From assembly GCF_000803315.1 (NCBI RefSeq), contig NZ_JRMH01000001.1, positions 3,720,001 through 3,784,000 on the forward strand: DNA of 64,000 bases, given 5' to 3'. This DNA is from Pectobacterium actinidiae. GTDB taxonomy: Bacteria > Pseudomonadota > Gammaproteobacteria > Enterobacterales > Enterobacteriaceae. Below, in pieces: positions 7,318-17,134 of the stretch. The notes below the pieces were generated by a model. The model was not told the DNA's origin, searched no databases, and saw nothing but the letters and a program-made list of their open reading frames with translations. Within the stretch, counting starts at the first letter, position 1; each line of letters starts with the position of its first letter. Made by a program: the position numbers and the translations under genes.

Positions 7318-8400
7318 ATGAAAACGGCAACGGCCGTCATTAACCGGCGTGCTTTGCGCCACAACCTGCAACGTATCCGTCAGTTAGCGCCTGGCTGTCA
7401 GGTCGTTGCCGTCGTGAAAGCCAATGCCTACGGCCACGGCATGATCGAAGCTGCCCATACCTTTTGCGACGCTGACTGCTACGGCGTCGCGCGGATCGAA
7501 GAAGCGCTGGCCCTGCGCGCCGCGGGCATCACCAAGCCCATCATCCTGCTGGAAGGCTTTTTCTCCGCCGACGACCTCCCGCTTTTGGTAGAGCACCAGT
7601 TAGAAACCGCCGTTCACAGCCCTGAACAGCTTGCCGCACTGGAACAGGCCACGCTGCCACAGCCGATCCCCGTGTGGATGAAGCTGGATAGCGGCATGCA
7701 CCGCCTTGGCATTCTGCCGGAACACGCCGACGCGTTTTGGCAACGCCTGACCGAATGCCGCAATGTGGTGCAACCCGTCAATATGATGAGCCACTTTTGC
7801 CGCGCGGATGAACCCGAAGCGGGAACCACCGAACGCCAGTTGGCCTGCTTCGATGCCTTTACGCAAGGTAAGCCCGGCGCACAATCCATCGCGGCCTCTG
7901 GCGGCATTCTGCTATGGCCACAAGCACACCGCGATCGCGTCCGTCCCGGCATCATTCTCTATGGCGTGTCGCCGCTGGATAACGAAGACGCCGCACATTT
8001 CGGCTTCCAGCCAGCCATGACCTTTACCTCTCACCTGATCGCCGTTCGCGAACACAAAGCGGGCGAAGCCGTCGGTTACGGCGGAACCTGGACGAGCCCG
8101 CGCGATACACGGCTGGGTGTTGTGGCCGTTGGCTACGGCGATGGCTACCCGCGCTGCGCACCAGCCGGTACCCCCGTGCTCGTCAACGGCCGCGAAGTGC
8201 CGCTTTCCGGCCGCGTATCGATGGATATGATTACGGTAGATTTAGGGCCAGATGCACAGGATAAGGTCGGCGATGAGGTGATTCTCTGGGGGGCAACGCT
8301 ACCGGTTGAACGCATTGCTGCACATACAGGTGCCAGTGCCTACGAGCTGATTACCCGATTAACACAGCGCACCGCGTTGGAATACGTCGACGGTGAGTAA
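7318..8400 (+). CDS. alr: Alanine racemase
   Basis: A PLP enzyme that interconverts L- and D-alanine for peptidoglycan. The PLP lysine is K34 in [10 protein letters not shown], and GYGDGYPRC and [11 protein letters not shown] hold the second catalytic region. The 360-residue length matches biosynthetic Alr. AAGGAACAAG before the ATG is the ribosome-binding site. Its end overlaps the next reading frame by eight bases, which suggests translational coupling to that membrane protein. Confidence 0.96.
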   Translation: MKTATAVINRRALRHNLQRIRQLAPGCQVVAVVKANAYGHGMIEAAHTFCDADCYGVARIEEALALRAAGITKPIILLEGFFSADDLPLLVEHQLETAVHSPEQLAALEQATLPQPIPVWMKLDSGMHRLGILPEHADAFWQRLTECRNVVQPVNMMSHFCRADEPEAGTTERQLACFDAFTQGKPGAQSIAASGGILLWPQAHRDRVRPGIILYGVSPLDNEDAAHFGFQPAMTFTSHLIAVREHKAGEAVGYGGTWTSPRDTRLGVVAVGYGDGYPRCAPAGTPVLVNGREVPLSGRVSMDMITVDLGPDAQDKVGDEVILWGATLPVERIAAHTGASAYELITRLTQRTALEYVDGE

Positions 8401-9034
8401 AAACGGACTGGATGGTTTTTATCGGCAGGCTCACAGCCTGCCAGCTTTCAGGCGCGTTATCTACTATACGGCAAGCTGGCTTGCCGTATCCGCCATCCTG
8501 ATGCTATTTGCCCTCGTTAATTTCTATACCCTGAAACCGACGGATGTCGGCGGCACGCTGTTTGGCGGCATGTTTAGCGCGATGTTCGATCTGATTTACT
8601 GGTCTTGCTCGGCATCGGGATTCTGCTTTCTGGCGCTCTTTCGGCTCTCAGGATGGCGTGTTGCCTGGATACTCGCGGGGCTGGTGCAAATCGGCATCAG
8701 CGCCCTGTGGCGCATTCAATATTGGCAGGCGTATGAAAGCGAGGAGCTAATACTCTCCCCCATGCCTGGTGAATTGTACGTTTCCATGCTGGTGGGCGCA
8801 GGCATGGCCGCTATTGGCATCGTGAAATATCGACACGCTCGGCTCAACCCTGTCGCTCAACGACCAACCTATGCGAAAGCCGTCGCTGCATTGCTGTTGA
8901 TTGCGCTGTATCTCGCGCTCCCGCTGCATCTCTACCTGCGTGAACCTCTCCCTTACTGCGCTTTTAGCCCTGACGGACAGCAGTTAAGTGTCTGTCTGGG
9001 AGACAATGACGAGCGGATTATTGTTGCTGAATAA
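8393..9034 (+). CDS. Uncharacterised membrane protein coupled to alr
   Basis: The function is not recognised. The 213 residues contain at least five hydrophobic segments (starting near residues 23, 50, 85, 130 and 165) and end in a short hydrophilic tail with two cysteines, [18 protein letters not shown]. The frame begins inside alr and overlaps it by eight bases, so it is probably cotranscribed and coupled. There is no typical channel or transporter motif. Codon use is like that of its neighbours, so it looks like a resident gene rather than a recent arrival. Confidence 0.7.
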   Translation: MSKNGLDGFYRQAHSLPAFRRVIYYTASWLAVSAILMLFALVNFYTLKPTDVGGTLFGGMFSAMFDLIYWSCSASGFCFLALFRLSGWRVAWILAGLVQIGISALWRIQYWQAYESEELILSPMPGELYVSMLVGAGMAAIGIVKYRHARLNPVAQRPTYAKAVAALLLIALYLALPLHLYLREPLPYCAFSPDGQQLSVCLGDNDERIIVAE

Positions 9035-9035
9035 G

Positions 9036-9066
9036 CCTAATGCCGAGCATTTAGCGCGGCATTAGG
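9036..9066 (+). terminator. Hairpin after the alr operon
   Basis: CCTAATGCC and GGCATTAGG pair as a perfect 9-bp stem with a 13-base loop, starting two bases after the stop. There is no T run. It lies between convergent genes and may end transcription from either side. Confidence 0.4.
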
Positions 9067-9109
9067 TGCCAGCATTCACTGCCGCCGTTTGCTGGCGAGA
9101 TATCGCCTC

Positions 9110-9871
9110 TTACGGTGCCACCGCCAACCACTCACCGACGATCTTTTGATATTCTCCCGTCGCTTTAGTCAGATGTAGCCACTGATCGACATAAGATTTC
9201 CAGCTCATATCATCACGTGGCAACATGTAGGCTTTTTCACCGTATTGCAGCGGCTGGGTAGGGTTAACCGCACACAGTTCAGGATGCTGCTTCTGCTGAA
9301 ATAAAGCCTCGGATGCCTCTGTGATCATCACATCCGCTTTTTTATCCACCAGTTGCTGAAAAATCGTCACGTTGTCATGCAGTGTTAATGTGGCTTGCGG
9401 TAAAAAGGCATGGGCAAAAGCTTCATTAGTGCCACCTGCGGGTTCGATTAATCGCACCGTCTGGCGATTGAGCTGCTCGATAGTTTGGTAACGATCCTTG
9501 TTCTCACAGCGAACCAGCGGTATCTTGCCGTCCACGTCTAGCGGCTGGGTAAAGAACACATTTTTTTGTCGCGCTAAGGTAACGGAAATCCCCCCCATCG
9601 CGATGTCACATTTCCCCGCCTGAAAGTCCGTCATCAGCGTTTTCCAGGTGGTTTGTACCCAGTTAAGTTTTACGCCCAGACTTTTTGCCAGTGACTCTGC
9701 CATGGAGATATCAATACCTTCATAGCCACCGTCTGAGCGTAAGAACGAATAGGGTTTGTAATCCCCTGTCGTACAGACAGTTAACACCCCTTGCTGCTGA
9801 ACGGAATCCAAATGCGACTGAGCACTCGCTCCCCCAGCGACCAGTAGTAACGCCAACCAACACTTTTTCAT
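9110..9871 (-). CDS. Periplasmic cyclohexadienyl dehydratase-like protein (PheC family)
   Basis: The fold is that of family 3 solute-binding proteins, with an N-terminal signal peptide cleaved near ASAQS. Several blocks follow the pattern of Pseudomonas PheC: VCTTGDYKPYSFL, GGYEGIDISMAESLAKSLG, TLMTDFQAGKCDIAMGGIS, PAGGTNEAFAHAFL, LHDNVTIFQQLVDKKADVMITEA, and HPELCAVNP with EKAYMLPRDD. PheC converts prephenate or arogenate to phenylpyruvate or phenylalanine in the periplasm. It lies 40 bases downstream of an aromatic amino acid permease on the same strand, which fits production of phenylalanine outside the inner membrane and its uptake. The alternative is a plain amino acid binding protein. 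Confidence 0.75.
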   Translation of the reverse strand: MKKCWLALLLVAGGASAQSHLDSVQQQGVLTVCTTGDYKPYSFLRSDGGYEGIDISMAESLAKSLGVKLNWVQTTWKTLMTDFQAGKCDIAMGGISVTLARQKNVFFTQPLDVDGKIPLVRCENKDRYQTIEQLNRQTVRLIEPAGGTNEAFAHAFLPQATLTLHDNVTIFQQLVDKKADVMITEASEALFQQKQHPELCAVNPTQPLQYGEKAYMLPRDDMSWKSYVDQWLHLTKATGEYQKIVGEWLAVAP

Positions 9872-9911
9872 TACTTTCCCCTGTCAATGTATACCGATAA
9901 AACACCTGATA

Positions 9912-11297
9912 TTAGGTATCTGCTTTTATTAGCGGTGAATTCGACGCACTGCCTTTCTTTTTCATTCTATAACTCACGCCCAGCGCCAACAGCCAAAAGG
10001 GGATCAACAGCACCGAGATCTGGATGCCGGGCGTCATCGCCATGATGACCAAAATCCCCGCCAGAAACAGCAGGCAAATAACGTTTGTCACAGGGTAGCC
10101 GAGGCTTTTAAAACGCGTTTCCTGCTGTGCCTGCTTTTTCGCTGCACGGAATTTCAGGTGGGTAATACAAATCATCGCCCAGTTGATGACCAATGCAGAC
10201 ACCACCAGCGCCATCAGTAGTTCAAAGGCTTTTCCCGGCATCAGATAGTTGATCACGACACACCCTGCCGTCGCTAAAGCCGAAACGCCAAGTGCCGCCA
10301 GCGGGATACCGCGCTGATTCACCTTCAGCAGCGCACGCGGGGCATTTCCTTGCTTCGCCAACCCGAACAGCATCCTGCTGTTGCAATAAACACAACTGTT
10401 ATAAACAGATAACGCGGCAGACAGCACCACCAAATTCAGCACGGTCGCGACAGCGTTGCTATCCAACGCGTGAAAAATCATGACGAATGGGCTACCGCCC
10501 TCTACCACTTTCCCCCATGGGTACAGCGATAACAGCACCGCCAGCGCCCCCACATAAAACAGCAGAATGCGATAAATAACCTGATTCGTCGCACGCGGAA
10601 TGCTGTTTTGCGGGTCATCAGCTTCGGCTGCCGTGATCCCTACCAGTTCCAGTCCGCCGAAAGAGAACATGATCACCGCCATCGCCATGACCATGCCGCT
10701 CACGCCGTTCGGGAAGAAACCACCGTGCTGCCACAGATTCGCTACGCTGGCTTCCGGACCGCCCGCCCCGCTGAACAGCAAATAGCATCCAAAAACGATC
10801 ATACCCATGATCGCCGCCACTTTTATGATCGAAAACCAGAATTCCATTTCACCATACACCTTGACGCTAGTCAGATTGATAGCGTTGATCAGCACGAAGA
10901 ATAGTCCCGCAGAGACCCAGGTTGGCACATCCGGCCACCAATATTGAATGTAAATCCCGACGGCAGTTAATTCAGCCATACTCACCAAAACATACAGTAC
11001 CCAGTAATTCCAGCCAGACATAAACCCAGCAAAACTGCCCCAGTATTTGTGCGCAAAGTGGCTAAATGAGCCAGCTACAGGCTCTTCCACCACCATTTCA
11101 CCCAGTTGACGCATAATAAAGAACGCGATCACGCCCGCAATGGCATAGCCGAGCAGCACTGACGGCCCAGCCATTTTGATAGTCTGCGCAATCCCTAAAA
11201 ACAGCCCGGTTCCGACTGCGCCACCCAGTGCTATCAGTTGAATATGACGATTCTTCAATCCTCTTTTCAACTGCCCTTCTACCTGTTCTGTATCCAT
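9912..11297 (-). CDS. aroP: Aromatic amino acid permease AroP
   Basis: An APC-superfamily proton symporter of the inner membrane for phenylalanine, tyrosine and tryptophan. The 461 residues have twelve predicted membrane helices. GLKNRHIQLIALGGAVGTGLFLG, MRQLGEMVVEEPVAGSFSHFAHKYWG, SGWNYWVLYVLV, FSFGGLELVGITAAEADDP and SVYNSCVYCNSRMLFGLA are near-identical to E. coli AroP; PheP is the closest alternative. Transcription would continue into the PheC-like gene. A divergent Lrp-family regulator begins 364 bases away and is a likely controller. No clear TyrR box was found. Confidence 0.88.
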   Translation of the reverse strand: MDTEQVEGQLKRGLKNRHIQLIALGGAVGTGLFLGIAQTIKMAGPSVLLGYAIAGVIAFFIMRQLGEMVVEEPVAGSFSHFAHKYWGSFAGFMSGWNYWVLYVLVSMAELTAVGIYIQYWWPDVPTWVSAGLFFVLINAINLTSVKVYGEMEFWFSIIKVAAIMGMIVFGCYLLFSGAGGPEASVANLWQHGGFFPNGVSGMVMAMAVIMFSFGGLELVGITAAEADDPQNSIPRATNQVIYRILLFYVGALAVLLSLYPWGKVVEGGSPFVMIFHALDSNAVATVLNLVVLSAALSVYNSCVYCNSRMLFGLAKQGNAPRALLKVNQRGIPLAALGVSALATAGCVVINYLMPGKAFELLMALVVSALVINWAMICITHLKFRAAKKQAQQETRFKSLGYPVTNVICLLFLAGILVIMAMTPGIQISVLLIPFWLLALGVSYRMKKKGSASNSPLIKADT

Positions 11298-11474
11298 GAT
11301 TTTCCCCGTCAGTAATAAAATTCGAACCGACAGGATTTAGCAACTATCAGGCCAGATAATCGTATGCAATCAGGAGAAGTCCCCACCATTGCTGGTAACA
11401 CAATGAAAATTTTCATAATTTATTTACGGTGAAAATTTCACACATCACGCACAAAACCTCAATCAACCCACACT

Positions 11475-11503
11475 TAGTGCATAAACAAGGAAATAATGCA
11501 CAC
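11475..11503. promoter_or_regulatory. Inverted repeat in the aroP-lrp-like intergenic region
   Basis: GTGCAT and ATGCAC face each other across 13 bases in the 363-base divergent region between aroP and the Lrp-type gene. It may be an operator for the Lrp-type regulator. The rest of the region is AT-rich around 11400-11450, with no other feature that can be named. Confidence 0.25.
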
Positions 11504-11660
11504 AATGACGGCATGCTTCCCTGTTCCATGCATGAATGTGACCTATCGTGGTGCACATTGCGGAAGCCGCTCCTGGCTACGATAAAAAACTCATAGGCAA
11601 CGCAGCCTAAAAAGCTGGTAGTCTGTTTGGCTCACTGCCTGACACTGCTTAGGAAACGCG

Positions 11661-12140
11661 ATGTACACCATTGATGATTTCGATCTGAAAATCCTGACGC
11701 TACTACAGACTAACGGCCGCCTGACCAATCAGGAATTGAGCGATCTGGTTGGGCTTTCCGCTTCACAGTGTTCCCGGCGTCGCATTGCGCTGGAACAGGC
11801 ACAGTTAATTCTCGGGTATCATGCTCGCCTGTCACCGAACGCGGTCGGGCTGGAATGCCTGGGGTTGATTGAAGTGCGGTTGATCAACCACACCAATGAA
11901 TATGTTGAACGCTTTCATCAGATGCTGGGAGAAGTGGACGCCATCATTGACGCCTATAAAACCACGGGCGATGCGGATTATCTATTGAAAGTCGCCGTAG
12001 CGGATCTGCCCGGTCTCAGCGCGCTGATTAGTCAGATTCTGTCGCAGAACAAGAGCGTTGCACACCTGAAAACGTCCGTGGTATTGAACCGCCTCAAAGA
12101 AAACGGTTTGATGACGCCAGAGCCACCTGCATTGCCCTAA
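11661..12140 (+). CDS. Lrp/AsnC-family transcriptional regulator
   Basis: The 159 residues have an N-terminal winged helix-turn-helix (DFDLKILTLLQTNGRLTNQELSDLVGLSASQCSRRRIALEQA) and a C-terminal RAM ligand-binding domain with YKTTGDADYLLKVAVADL, where an amino acid effector usually binds between subunits. It is divergent from aroP, and the yitT and tyrB genes follow on the same strand, so it probably senses an aromatic amino acid and controls its uptake or turnover. It is a paralogue, not Lrp or AsnC themselves. Confidence 0.85.
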   Translation: MYTIDDFDLKILTLLQTNGRLTNQELSDLVGLSASQCSRRRIALEQAQLILGYHARLSPNAVGLECLGLIEVRLINHTNEYVERFHQMLGEVDAIIDAYKTTGDADYLLKVAVADLPGLSALISQILSQNKSVAHLKTSVVLNRLKENGLMTPEPPALP

Positions 12141-12392
12141 ATTGGGGCAGTCTCCTTTATTTGGTGCAGAACAATAATCAAATCACGCAAAAAAAATAAA
12201 AAAAACGCACAAACCAACCGAATTAATAATAATTAACGCACAAATTGCGCATAATTTTTCATTCATATAATTCAATACGTTGCTATGATTATTGCTGATC
12301 TTTCGCGCAAACTTGCCGCTGCGTGGTACTATCTGGTGCGATTCTTGCTTTGGTAAGCACATGTTTTTCCGATAATCCGTTGAGTGCTCACC

Positions 12393-13007
12393 ATGGATAA
12401 CGTTATTCCCACACAAAAAATATCACACACGCTGCTGGAAGATATTCTGGCGATCCTGATCGGCACGCTGATGGTGTCATTTGGCATCATTTTGCTGCGT
12501 CAGGCTGGCGCACTCACCGGTGGCACCGCAGGCATCGCTTTCCTTATCCACTATCTGACCAACGTCTCATTTGGCGTCGCGTTCTTTCTGCTAAATTTGC
12601 CTTTCTATTATCTGGCGGTACGGCGCATGGGGTGGGAATTCACCATAAAAACCTTCAGCGCGGTCGGGCTGGTTTCCCTGTTTTCCGACCTGCACCCGAT
12701 GTTCGTTCATTTCGATCAGCTCAATCCGTTCTACGCCACGCTGTTCGGCAATATCATCACCGGAATCGGCTTCGTTGTGCTGTTCCGTCATAAGGCCAGC
12801 CTCGGCGGAATGAATATTCTGGCACTGTATCTTCAGGATAAATACGGCCTGCGGGCAGGAAAACTCCAGATGGGCGTTGACGTTGTGATTGTGCTGACTT
12901 CCCTGTTCGTGGTAAGCATACCGATGTTGATTGCTTCGATTCTGGGGGCAACCATTCTGAACCTGATTATCGCGATGAACCATCGCCCCGGCCGTTACGC
13001 GGCCTGA
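12393..13007 (+). CDS. YitT-family membrane protein
   Basis: A 204-residue inner-membrane protein of the YitT/DUF161 family with about five to six helices: LAILIGTLMVSFGIILLRQAGALTGGTAGIAFLIHY is the conserved opening block and GNIITGIGFVVLFRHKASLGGMNILALYL the second. The family has been linked to export or transport, but no substrate is settled. The ATG at 12393 gives the usual N terminus; an in-frame GTG nine bases upstream is an alternative start. tyrB follows 63 bases later on the same strand. Confidence 0.8.
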   Translation: MDNVIPTQKISHTLLEDILAILIGTLMVSFGIILLRQAGALTGGTAGIAFLIHYLTNVSFGVAFFLLNLPFYYLAVRRMGWEFTIKTFSAVGLVSLFSDLHPMFVHFDQLNPFYATLFGNIITGIGFVVLFRHKASLGGMNILALYLQDKYGLRAGKLQMGVDVVIVLTSLFVVSIPMLIASILGATILNLIIAMNHRPGRYAA

Positions 13008-13070
13008 TTGTCCCCCACCATCGTCGGGGTTGCGGTACCCATAAAATGACACACTCAGGAGAGCTACACT

Positions 13071-14264
13071 GTGTTTCAAAACGTTGATACCTATGCCGGA
13101 GATCCTATCCTGTCTCTGATGGAAAAATTCAAACAGGATCCAAGAGCGGATAAGATCAATTTGAGTATCGGGCTCTACTACAACGAGCAAAATATTATCC
13201 CGCAGTTGCGCTCCGTCAGCGCAGCAGAAAGCAGCCTGAAACAGCCAGCACAGAGCGCAAGCTCTTATCTGCCGATGGAAGGGTTACAGCCTTACCGTAC
13301 CGCGATCCAACACTTGCTGTTTGGTGCAAACCACGCGGCGCTGGAAGCCGGTCGCATCGCGACTATCCAGACGCTAGGCGGTTCCGGTGCGCTGAAAGTG
13401 GGTGCGGATTTCCTGAAGCGCTACTTCCCGAACTCAGAAGTGTGGGTCAGCGATCCAACATGGGAAAACCATATTGCAATCTTTGAGGGCGCGGGCTTTA
13501 ACGTTCACACCTACCCGTATTTCGATGGCGAAAGCCTGGGCGTGAAATTTGACGCCATGCTTGCCACCCTGCAAACGTTGCCAGCGCGCAGCATCGTGCT
13601 GCTACACCCGTGCTGCCACAACCCGACCGGTTCCGACCTCACCACCGAACAGTGGGATCGCGTTATTGAAGTTATCATTCAGCGTGAGCTCATTCCGTTT
13701 ATGGATATCGCCTATCAGGGCTTTGGCCTCGGGATTGAGCAGGATGCCTACGCGATTCGCGCCGTTGCCAGCGCGGGCGTTCCGGCACTCATCGCCAACT
13801 CGTTCTCCAAAATTTTCTCACTGTATAGCGAGCGCGTTGGCGGCCTTTCCGTGGTGTGTGACGATGCCGACAGCGCACAACGCGTGCTGGGCCAGTTAAA
13901 AGCAACCGTCCGCCGCAACTACTCTTCCCCACCGAATTTCGGCGCACAGGTCGTTTCTAAGGTTCTGAATGACGCGCAGTTGAACGCCGACTGGAAAGCG
14001 GAAGTCGAAGAGATGCGCACCCGCATTTTGAGCATGCGTCAGGAGCTGGTTTCCGCATTGAAAAACGCGCTGCCGAACCGCAACGTTGACTACCTGCTCA
14101 CTCAGCGTGGCATGTTCAGCTATACCGGTTTCAGCCCGGAGCAGGTTGATCGTCTGCGTGAAGAATTCGGCGTCTACCTGATCGCCAGCGGCCGTATGTG
14201 TATGGCGGGACTGAACCACAGCAACGTCCAGCGCGTCGCCGCCGCTTTCGCCGCGATCCAGTAA
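13071..14264 (+). CDS. tyrB: Aromatic amino acid aminotransferase TyrB
   Basis: A class I PLP aminotransferase that makes tyrosine and phenylalanine (and leucine) from their 2-oxo acids. The 397 residues show [61 protein letters not shown], the PLP lysine in [16 protein letters not shown] and the substrate arginine near GRMCMAGLN. The start is a GTG with AGGAGAG upstream. In E. coli alr, tyrB, yjbQ and uvrA lie close together; here more than 17 kb including the CRISPR locus separate tyrB from yjbQ-uvrA. Confidence 0.93.
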   Translation: MFQNVDTYAGDPILSLMEKFKQDPRADKINLSIGLYYNEQNIIPQLRSVSAAESSLKQPAQSASSYLPMEGLQPYRTAIQHLLFGANHAALEAGRIATIQTLGGSGALKVGADFLKRYFPNSEVWVSDPTWENHIAIFEGAGFNVHTYPYFDGESLGVKFDAMLATLQTLPARSIVLLHPCCHNPTGSDLTTEQWDRVIEVIIQRELIPFMDIAYQGFGLGIEQDAYAIRAVASAGVPALIANSFSKIFSLYSERVGGLSVVCDDADSAQRVLGQLKATVRRNYSSPPNFGAQVVSKVLNDAQLNADWKAEVEEMRTRILSMRQELVSALKNALPNRNVDYLLTQRGMFSYTGFSPEQVDRLREEFGVYLIASGRMCMAGLNHSNVQRVAAAFAAIQ

Positions 14265-14280
14265 ATCGTAAAATGACAAC

Positions 14281-14330
14281 GCCACTGATTTAACCGATGC
14301 GATAGTGTACAACTCGGTTAAATTGGTGGC
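14281..14330 (+). terminator. Long stem-loop after tyrB
   Basis: The 16-base arms GCCACTGATTTAACCG and CGGTTAAATTGGTGGC pair with two mismatches around an 18-base loop. It begins 17 bases after tyrB and ends 18 bases before the ygjP-like ATG, so it could terminate tyrB or fold in the next gene's leader. No T run follows. Confidence 0.4.
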
Positions 14331-14348
14331 CTGTGTGATAAAAATTCC

Positions 14349-14849
14349 ATGACCCAACTACGCTATCTGAACGGCTATCCTCCAGCGATTGTTGCACAAG
14401 TACAAACTCTCCTCGATCAAGGCAAACTTGGCTTGTGGCTGGAAAAAAAATACCCTGACCGCCATCCGATCCAGAGTGACAAGTCGCTCTATCAATTTGT
14501 CGCCGAGCTGAAACAGCGTTATCTAAAAAACGCCCCCGCAATATCAAAGGTGCTCTACGACAACAAACAGAATCCGATAAAAGGAACGCTGGGAACCAAT
14601 ACCTTTGTGGCACGCGTGCAGGGGGGAAAATTAAAGTCCAATAACGAAATCCGAATAGCGACGCTATTCCGTGACGGGCCGGAAGATTTCCTACGGATGA
14701 TCGTGATACACGAACTCGCCCATCTCAAAGAAAAAGACCACAACAAGGCCTTCTACCAACTTTGTTGTCATATGGATCCTGATTATCACCAGTTGGAATT
14801 TGATATGCGAATCTGGCTGAACTGGCGAGAACAACATCTTTGTGAGTAA
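14349..14849 (+). CDS. YgjP-like zinc metallopeptidase-domain protein
   Basis: The 166-residue protein carries HELAHLKEKDHNKAF, an HExxH zinc motif with a third histidine ligand downstream, in the arrangement of the YgjP/WLM (DUF45) family. LRYLNGYPPAIVAQVQTLLDQGKLGLWLEKKYP and NAPAISKVLYDNKQNPIKGTLG also match E. coli YgjP. The family is a minimal gluzincin-like metalloprotease with no established substrate. No signal peptide is seen, so it should be cytoplasmic. Confidence 0.88.
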   Translation: MTQLRYLNGYPPAIVAQVQTLLDQGKLGLWLEKKYPDRHPIQSDKSLYQFVAELKQRYLKNAPAISKVLYDNKQNPIKGTLGTNTFVARVQGGKLKSNNEIRIATLFRDGPEDFLRMIVIHELAHLKEKDHNKAFYQLCCHMDPDYHQLEFDMRIWLNWREQHLCE

Positions 14850-14868
14850 ACATCGCAATTATCGCTGT

Positions 14869-16509
14869 TTACCTTCCCCGTAAGCGCCAGATTAACCAGA
14901 CCATACCGGCTAATACACCGCTACCACTGATAACTGGCAGAAGAGGAATCCCAGCTAAATGGAGATCGGTCAGGATCATCCACGCTCCCAGTACTAACGC
15001 TAAAACAGCGGTAATAATCGCAATCGCCAGCGTAACCGCCGCCCTTTCCAAGGCCACACCTAGCTTATCCAAATTCGTAAGCGAGATATCGGCTTTTACC
15101 CGACCATGCTGCAAACGTTTTAGAACCAAATGTAGAGTTTGTGGTAGGTCTGAAGCTGAATGCCCCAATTGATGACCGAGTTTGATCAAACTGCGTTGAC
15201 TGAAAAATGTCTTTCCCCTTTTAAACATATGCTTGCGCAGCATTGGGCGCAACGTTCTTATAATGTCAAACTCGGGGTCCAGCCGCTGTAATACGCCATC
15301 TGCCGTTATCAAGGCCTTAAATAACAAGACGAGGTCTGGCGGTAAGGTTAACTGGAATTCGCGTGCGGTTGTGAATATATCCGTCAGTGCTTTTCCCAAC
15401 TGCAATGGGAAACATCCTTGGCGATCGAGGAAAAACGCCGCCGCAAGTTCTAATTCCTCAATATCTAATTCTGATGCATGACTCCAACCAATTAGCGCAT
15501 CAACAATACCACGACTGTCGCTTTCACTGATGGCATAGAGAAATGAGAGCAATTCATCACGGCGAGCTTCACTGAGTCGCCCCACCATACCAAAATCAAT
15601 AAAACCGACTTTATTCTCCGGCAAAATCATGACATTTCCAGGATGAGGGTCCGCATGATAAAAACGGTACTCAAATACCATTTTCATAAATGCTTTTGCC
15701 CCAATCTGTGCCAAATGAGGGCCATCGTACTCATTTGACCTAGCAGCCACCGCGAGCGTCGGAGACACGCCCTCCAGAAAATCCTGGATCAACAATGTTG
15801 AAGAACTCCAGTCTTTATAAACCATGGGAATCACAACATCAGGATCAGTCTTGAACTGGGCTATGGCCGTTTCGTAGTTCGCCGCTTCATAGCAAAAATC
15901 AAGCTCTTGCGTGAGGGCAGTATCGAGAAATAACACAAGCTGTACCGGACGAAAACGCGCTAACCGATGATTCTGTTCTTCAATCGATTCCGCCAGGAAA
16001 CGTAATAACCGAAGATCCGCCCGTAATTTTTCGTCCAAACCGGGCCGTTGCACTTTGACCACAACCTCTTTACCATTTTTGAGTCGGGCGCGATGAACCT
16101 GCCCTATCGAAGCGGCTGCAAGTGGCGTGGTGTCCCACCAAGAAAAAACATGCTCAAGTTCGGTACCCAGAGAATCCTGCATAATACGTTCAACGACATC
16201 CCAGGGAAGCGCGGTCGCACTGCTGTGTAATTTGCTCAGTGCCTTTGTCCATTCAGGCCCAAGCAAATCACTGCGTGAAGCTAATATCTGGCCTAATTTC
16301 ACAAACGTAGGCCCTAATTCTTCAAGCGCGGCACATAAACGCTCTGGCAGGGGAATATCGGAGCAAAAGGATGGTGATGAAGGCTTCACCACCAGTTCAG
16401 ATAAGCCAAGAAAACGGATAATGTCCTGCGAACCATGACGAACCAAAATAGACGATATTTCAGTAAGACGTTTTCTATCTCTGGCCGTGACAAAAATAAG
16501 TTTTAGCAT
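14869..16509 (-). CDS. ABC1/UbiB-family atypical kinase
   Basis: The 546 residues have the UbiB/ADCK core: the KxGQ motif in FVKLGQILASRSDLLG, the alanine-rich loop PLAAASIGQVHRARL that replaces a normal P loop, the lysine in VVVKVQRPG, then FYHADPHPGNVMI and GFIDFGMVG with the metal-binding aspartates. Two hydrophobic helices close the C terminus (AAVTLAIAIITAVLALVLGA and LLPVISGSGVLAGMVWLIW). UbiB-like ATPases support ubiquinone synthesis or lipid transport at the inner membrane. It lies outside the usual ubiE-ubiJ-ubiB context, so it is probably a second family member. The ATG at 16509 follows AAGGAAAGAG; a TTG 36 bases further up is less likely. The 313 bases upstream (16510-16822) show no gene. 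Confidence 0.8.
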   Translation of the reverse strand: MLKLIFVTARDRKRLTEISSILVRHGSQDIIRFLGLSELVVKPSSPSFCSDIPLPERLCAALEELGPTFVKLGQILASRSDLLGPEWTKALSKLHSSATALPWDVVERIMQDSLGTELEHVFSWWDTTPLAAASIGQVHRARLKNGKEVVVKVQRPGLDEKLRADLRLLRFLAESIEEQNHRLARFRPVQLVLFLDTALTQELDFCYEAANYETAIAQFKTDPDVVIPMVYKDWSSSTLLIQDFLEGVSPTLAVAARSNEYDGPHLAQIGAKAFMKMVFEYRFYHADPHPGNVMILPENKVGFIDFGMVGRLSEARRDELLSFLYAISESDSRGIVDALIGWSHASELDIEELELAAAFFLDRQGCFPLQLGKALTDIFTTAREFQLTLPPDLVLLFKALITADGVLQRLDPEFDIIRTLRPMLRKHMFKRGKTFFSQRSLIKLGHQLGHSASDLPQTLHLVLKRLQHGRVKADISLTNLDKLGVALERAAVTLAIAIITAVLALVLGAWMILTDLHLAGIPLLPVISGSGVLAGMVWLIWRLRGR

Positions 16510-16822
16510 GCGCTTCTCTTTCCTTTCTTCCTCTACCTTCTGCAAGTATGGTGGAAATTTTTATTTTAGGAATAAGAAACAGAAGAAATTGATTAACAAG
16601 AGGTTCAGTCGAACAAGCGTGTTATTCAAAGCCAGCATCTGAACTGCCTGTGCGCAGTAAACCTAGCGGCCAACATGACACCGTAGTCAAGATACCTCTC
16701 GATATAGCGAATGAATCCATACTTTTTCGAGAGATGTCACAAGAGATCACTTTACTTTGATATTCCGTCCCTCGTATTATTTCCACTCGAATAATTGATA
16801 TAAATCATCCCCGTTATTAGGA

Positions 16823-17082
16823 ATGGCAATCTCTTATAATGGAAAGGTCGATGTGACATTTTATTTTTACCGCGTCAATTCTGCTGGGCAGTTAGAGCTT
16901 TATTATGAAGTCACCTTAACAGATGCGAGCATTGTCGATGTCTCCTGTGTCTATCCACACGTCATCGATAACAACGACATCATGCCGTATGAAAAGTCCA
17001 GCTAAAATATAAAACTATAGCATGGAACCATAAGATCGCAGGCACCTCGGGTTACAGTATTTGGGAGGAAATGAGTCTCTAA
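16823..17082 (+). pseudogene. hcp remnant (type VI secretion tube protein)
   Basis: The frame reads FYFYRVNSAGQLELYYEVTLTDASIVDV, the central strand region of Hcp, then stops after YEKSS. One base later in frame it continues YKTIAWNHKIAGTSGYSIWEEMSL, the normal Hcp C terminus with its IxW and AGTSG motif. A single missing A in the run near 16993 (GAAAAG) explains the break. The first 75-80 residues of a normal Hcp are absent and no homologous sequence is seen upstream. The gene is therefore both truncated at the 5' end and frameshifted. Its presence points to a former orphan hcp-effector island here. Confidence 0.7.
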
Positions 17083-17134
17083 GATTTATGACCTTTGATA
17101 ACAAGCGCATCTTATCAGGTGTGCTTGTTACTCA

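Noticed and set aside
11298-11660. TyrR box upstream of aroP
   Set aside because: No pair of TGTAAA and TTTACA halves with six-base spacing was found; the AT-rich TTTACGGTGAAAATTTC segment does not fit well enough.
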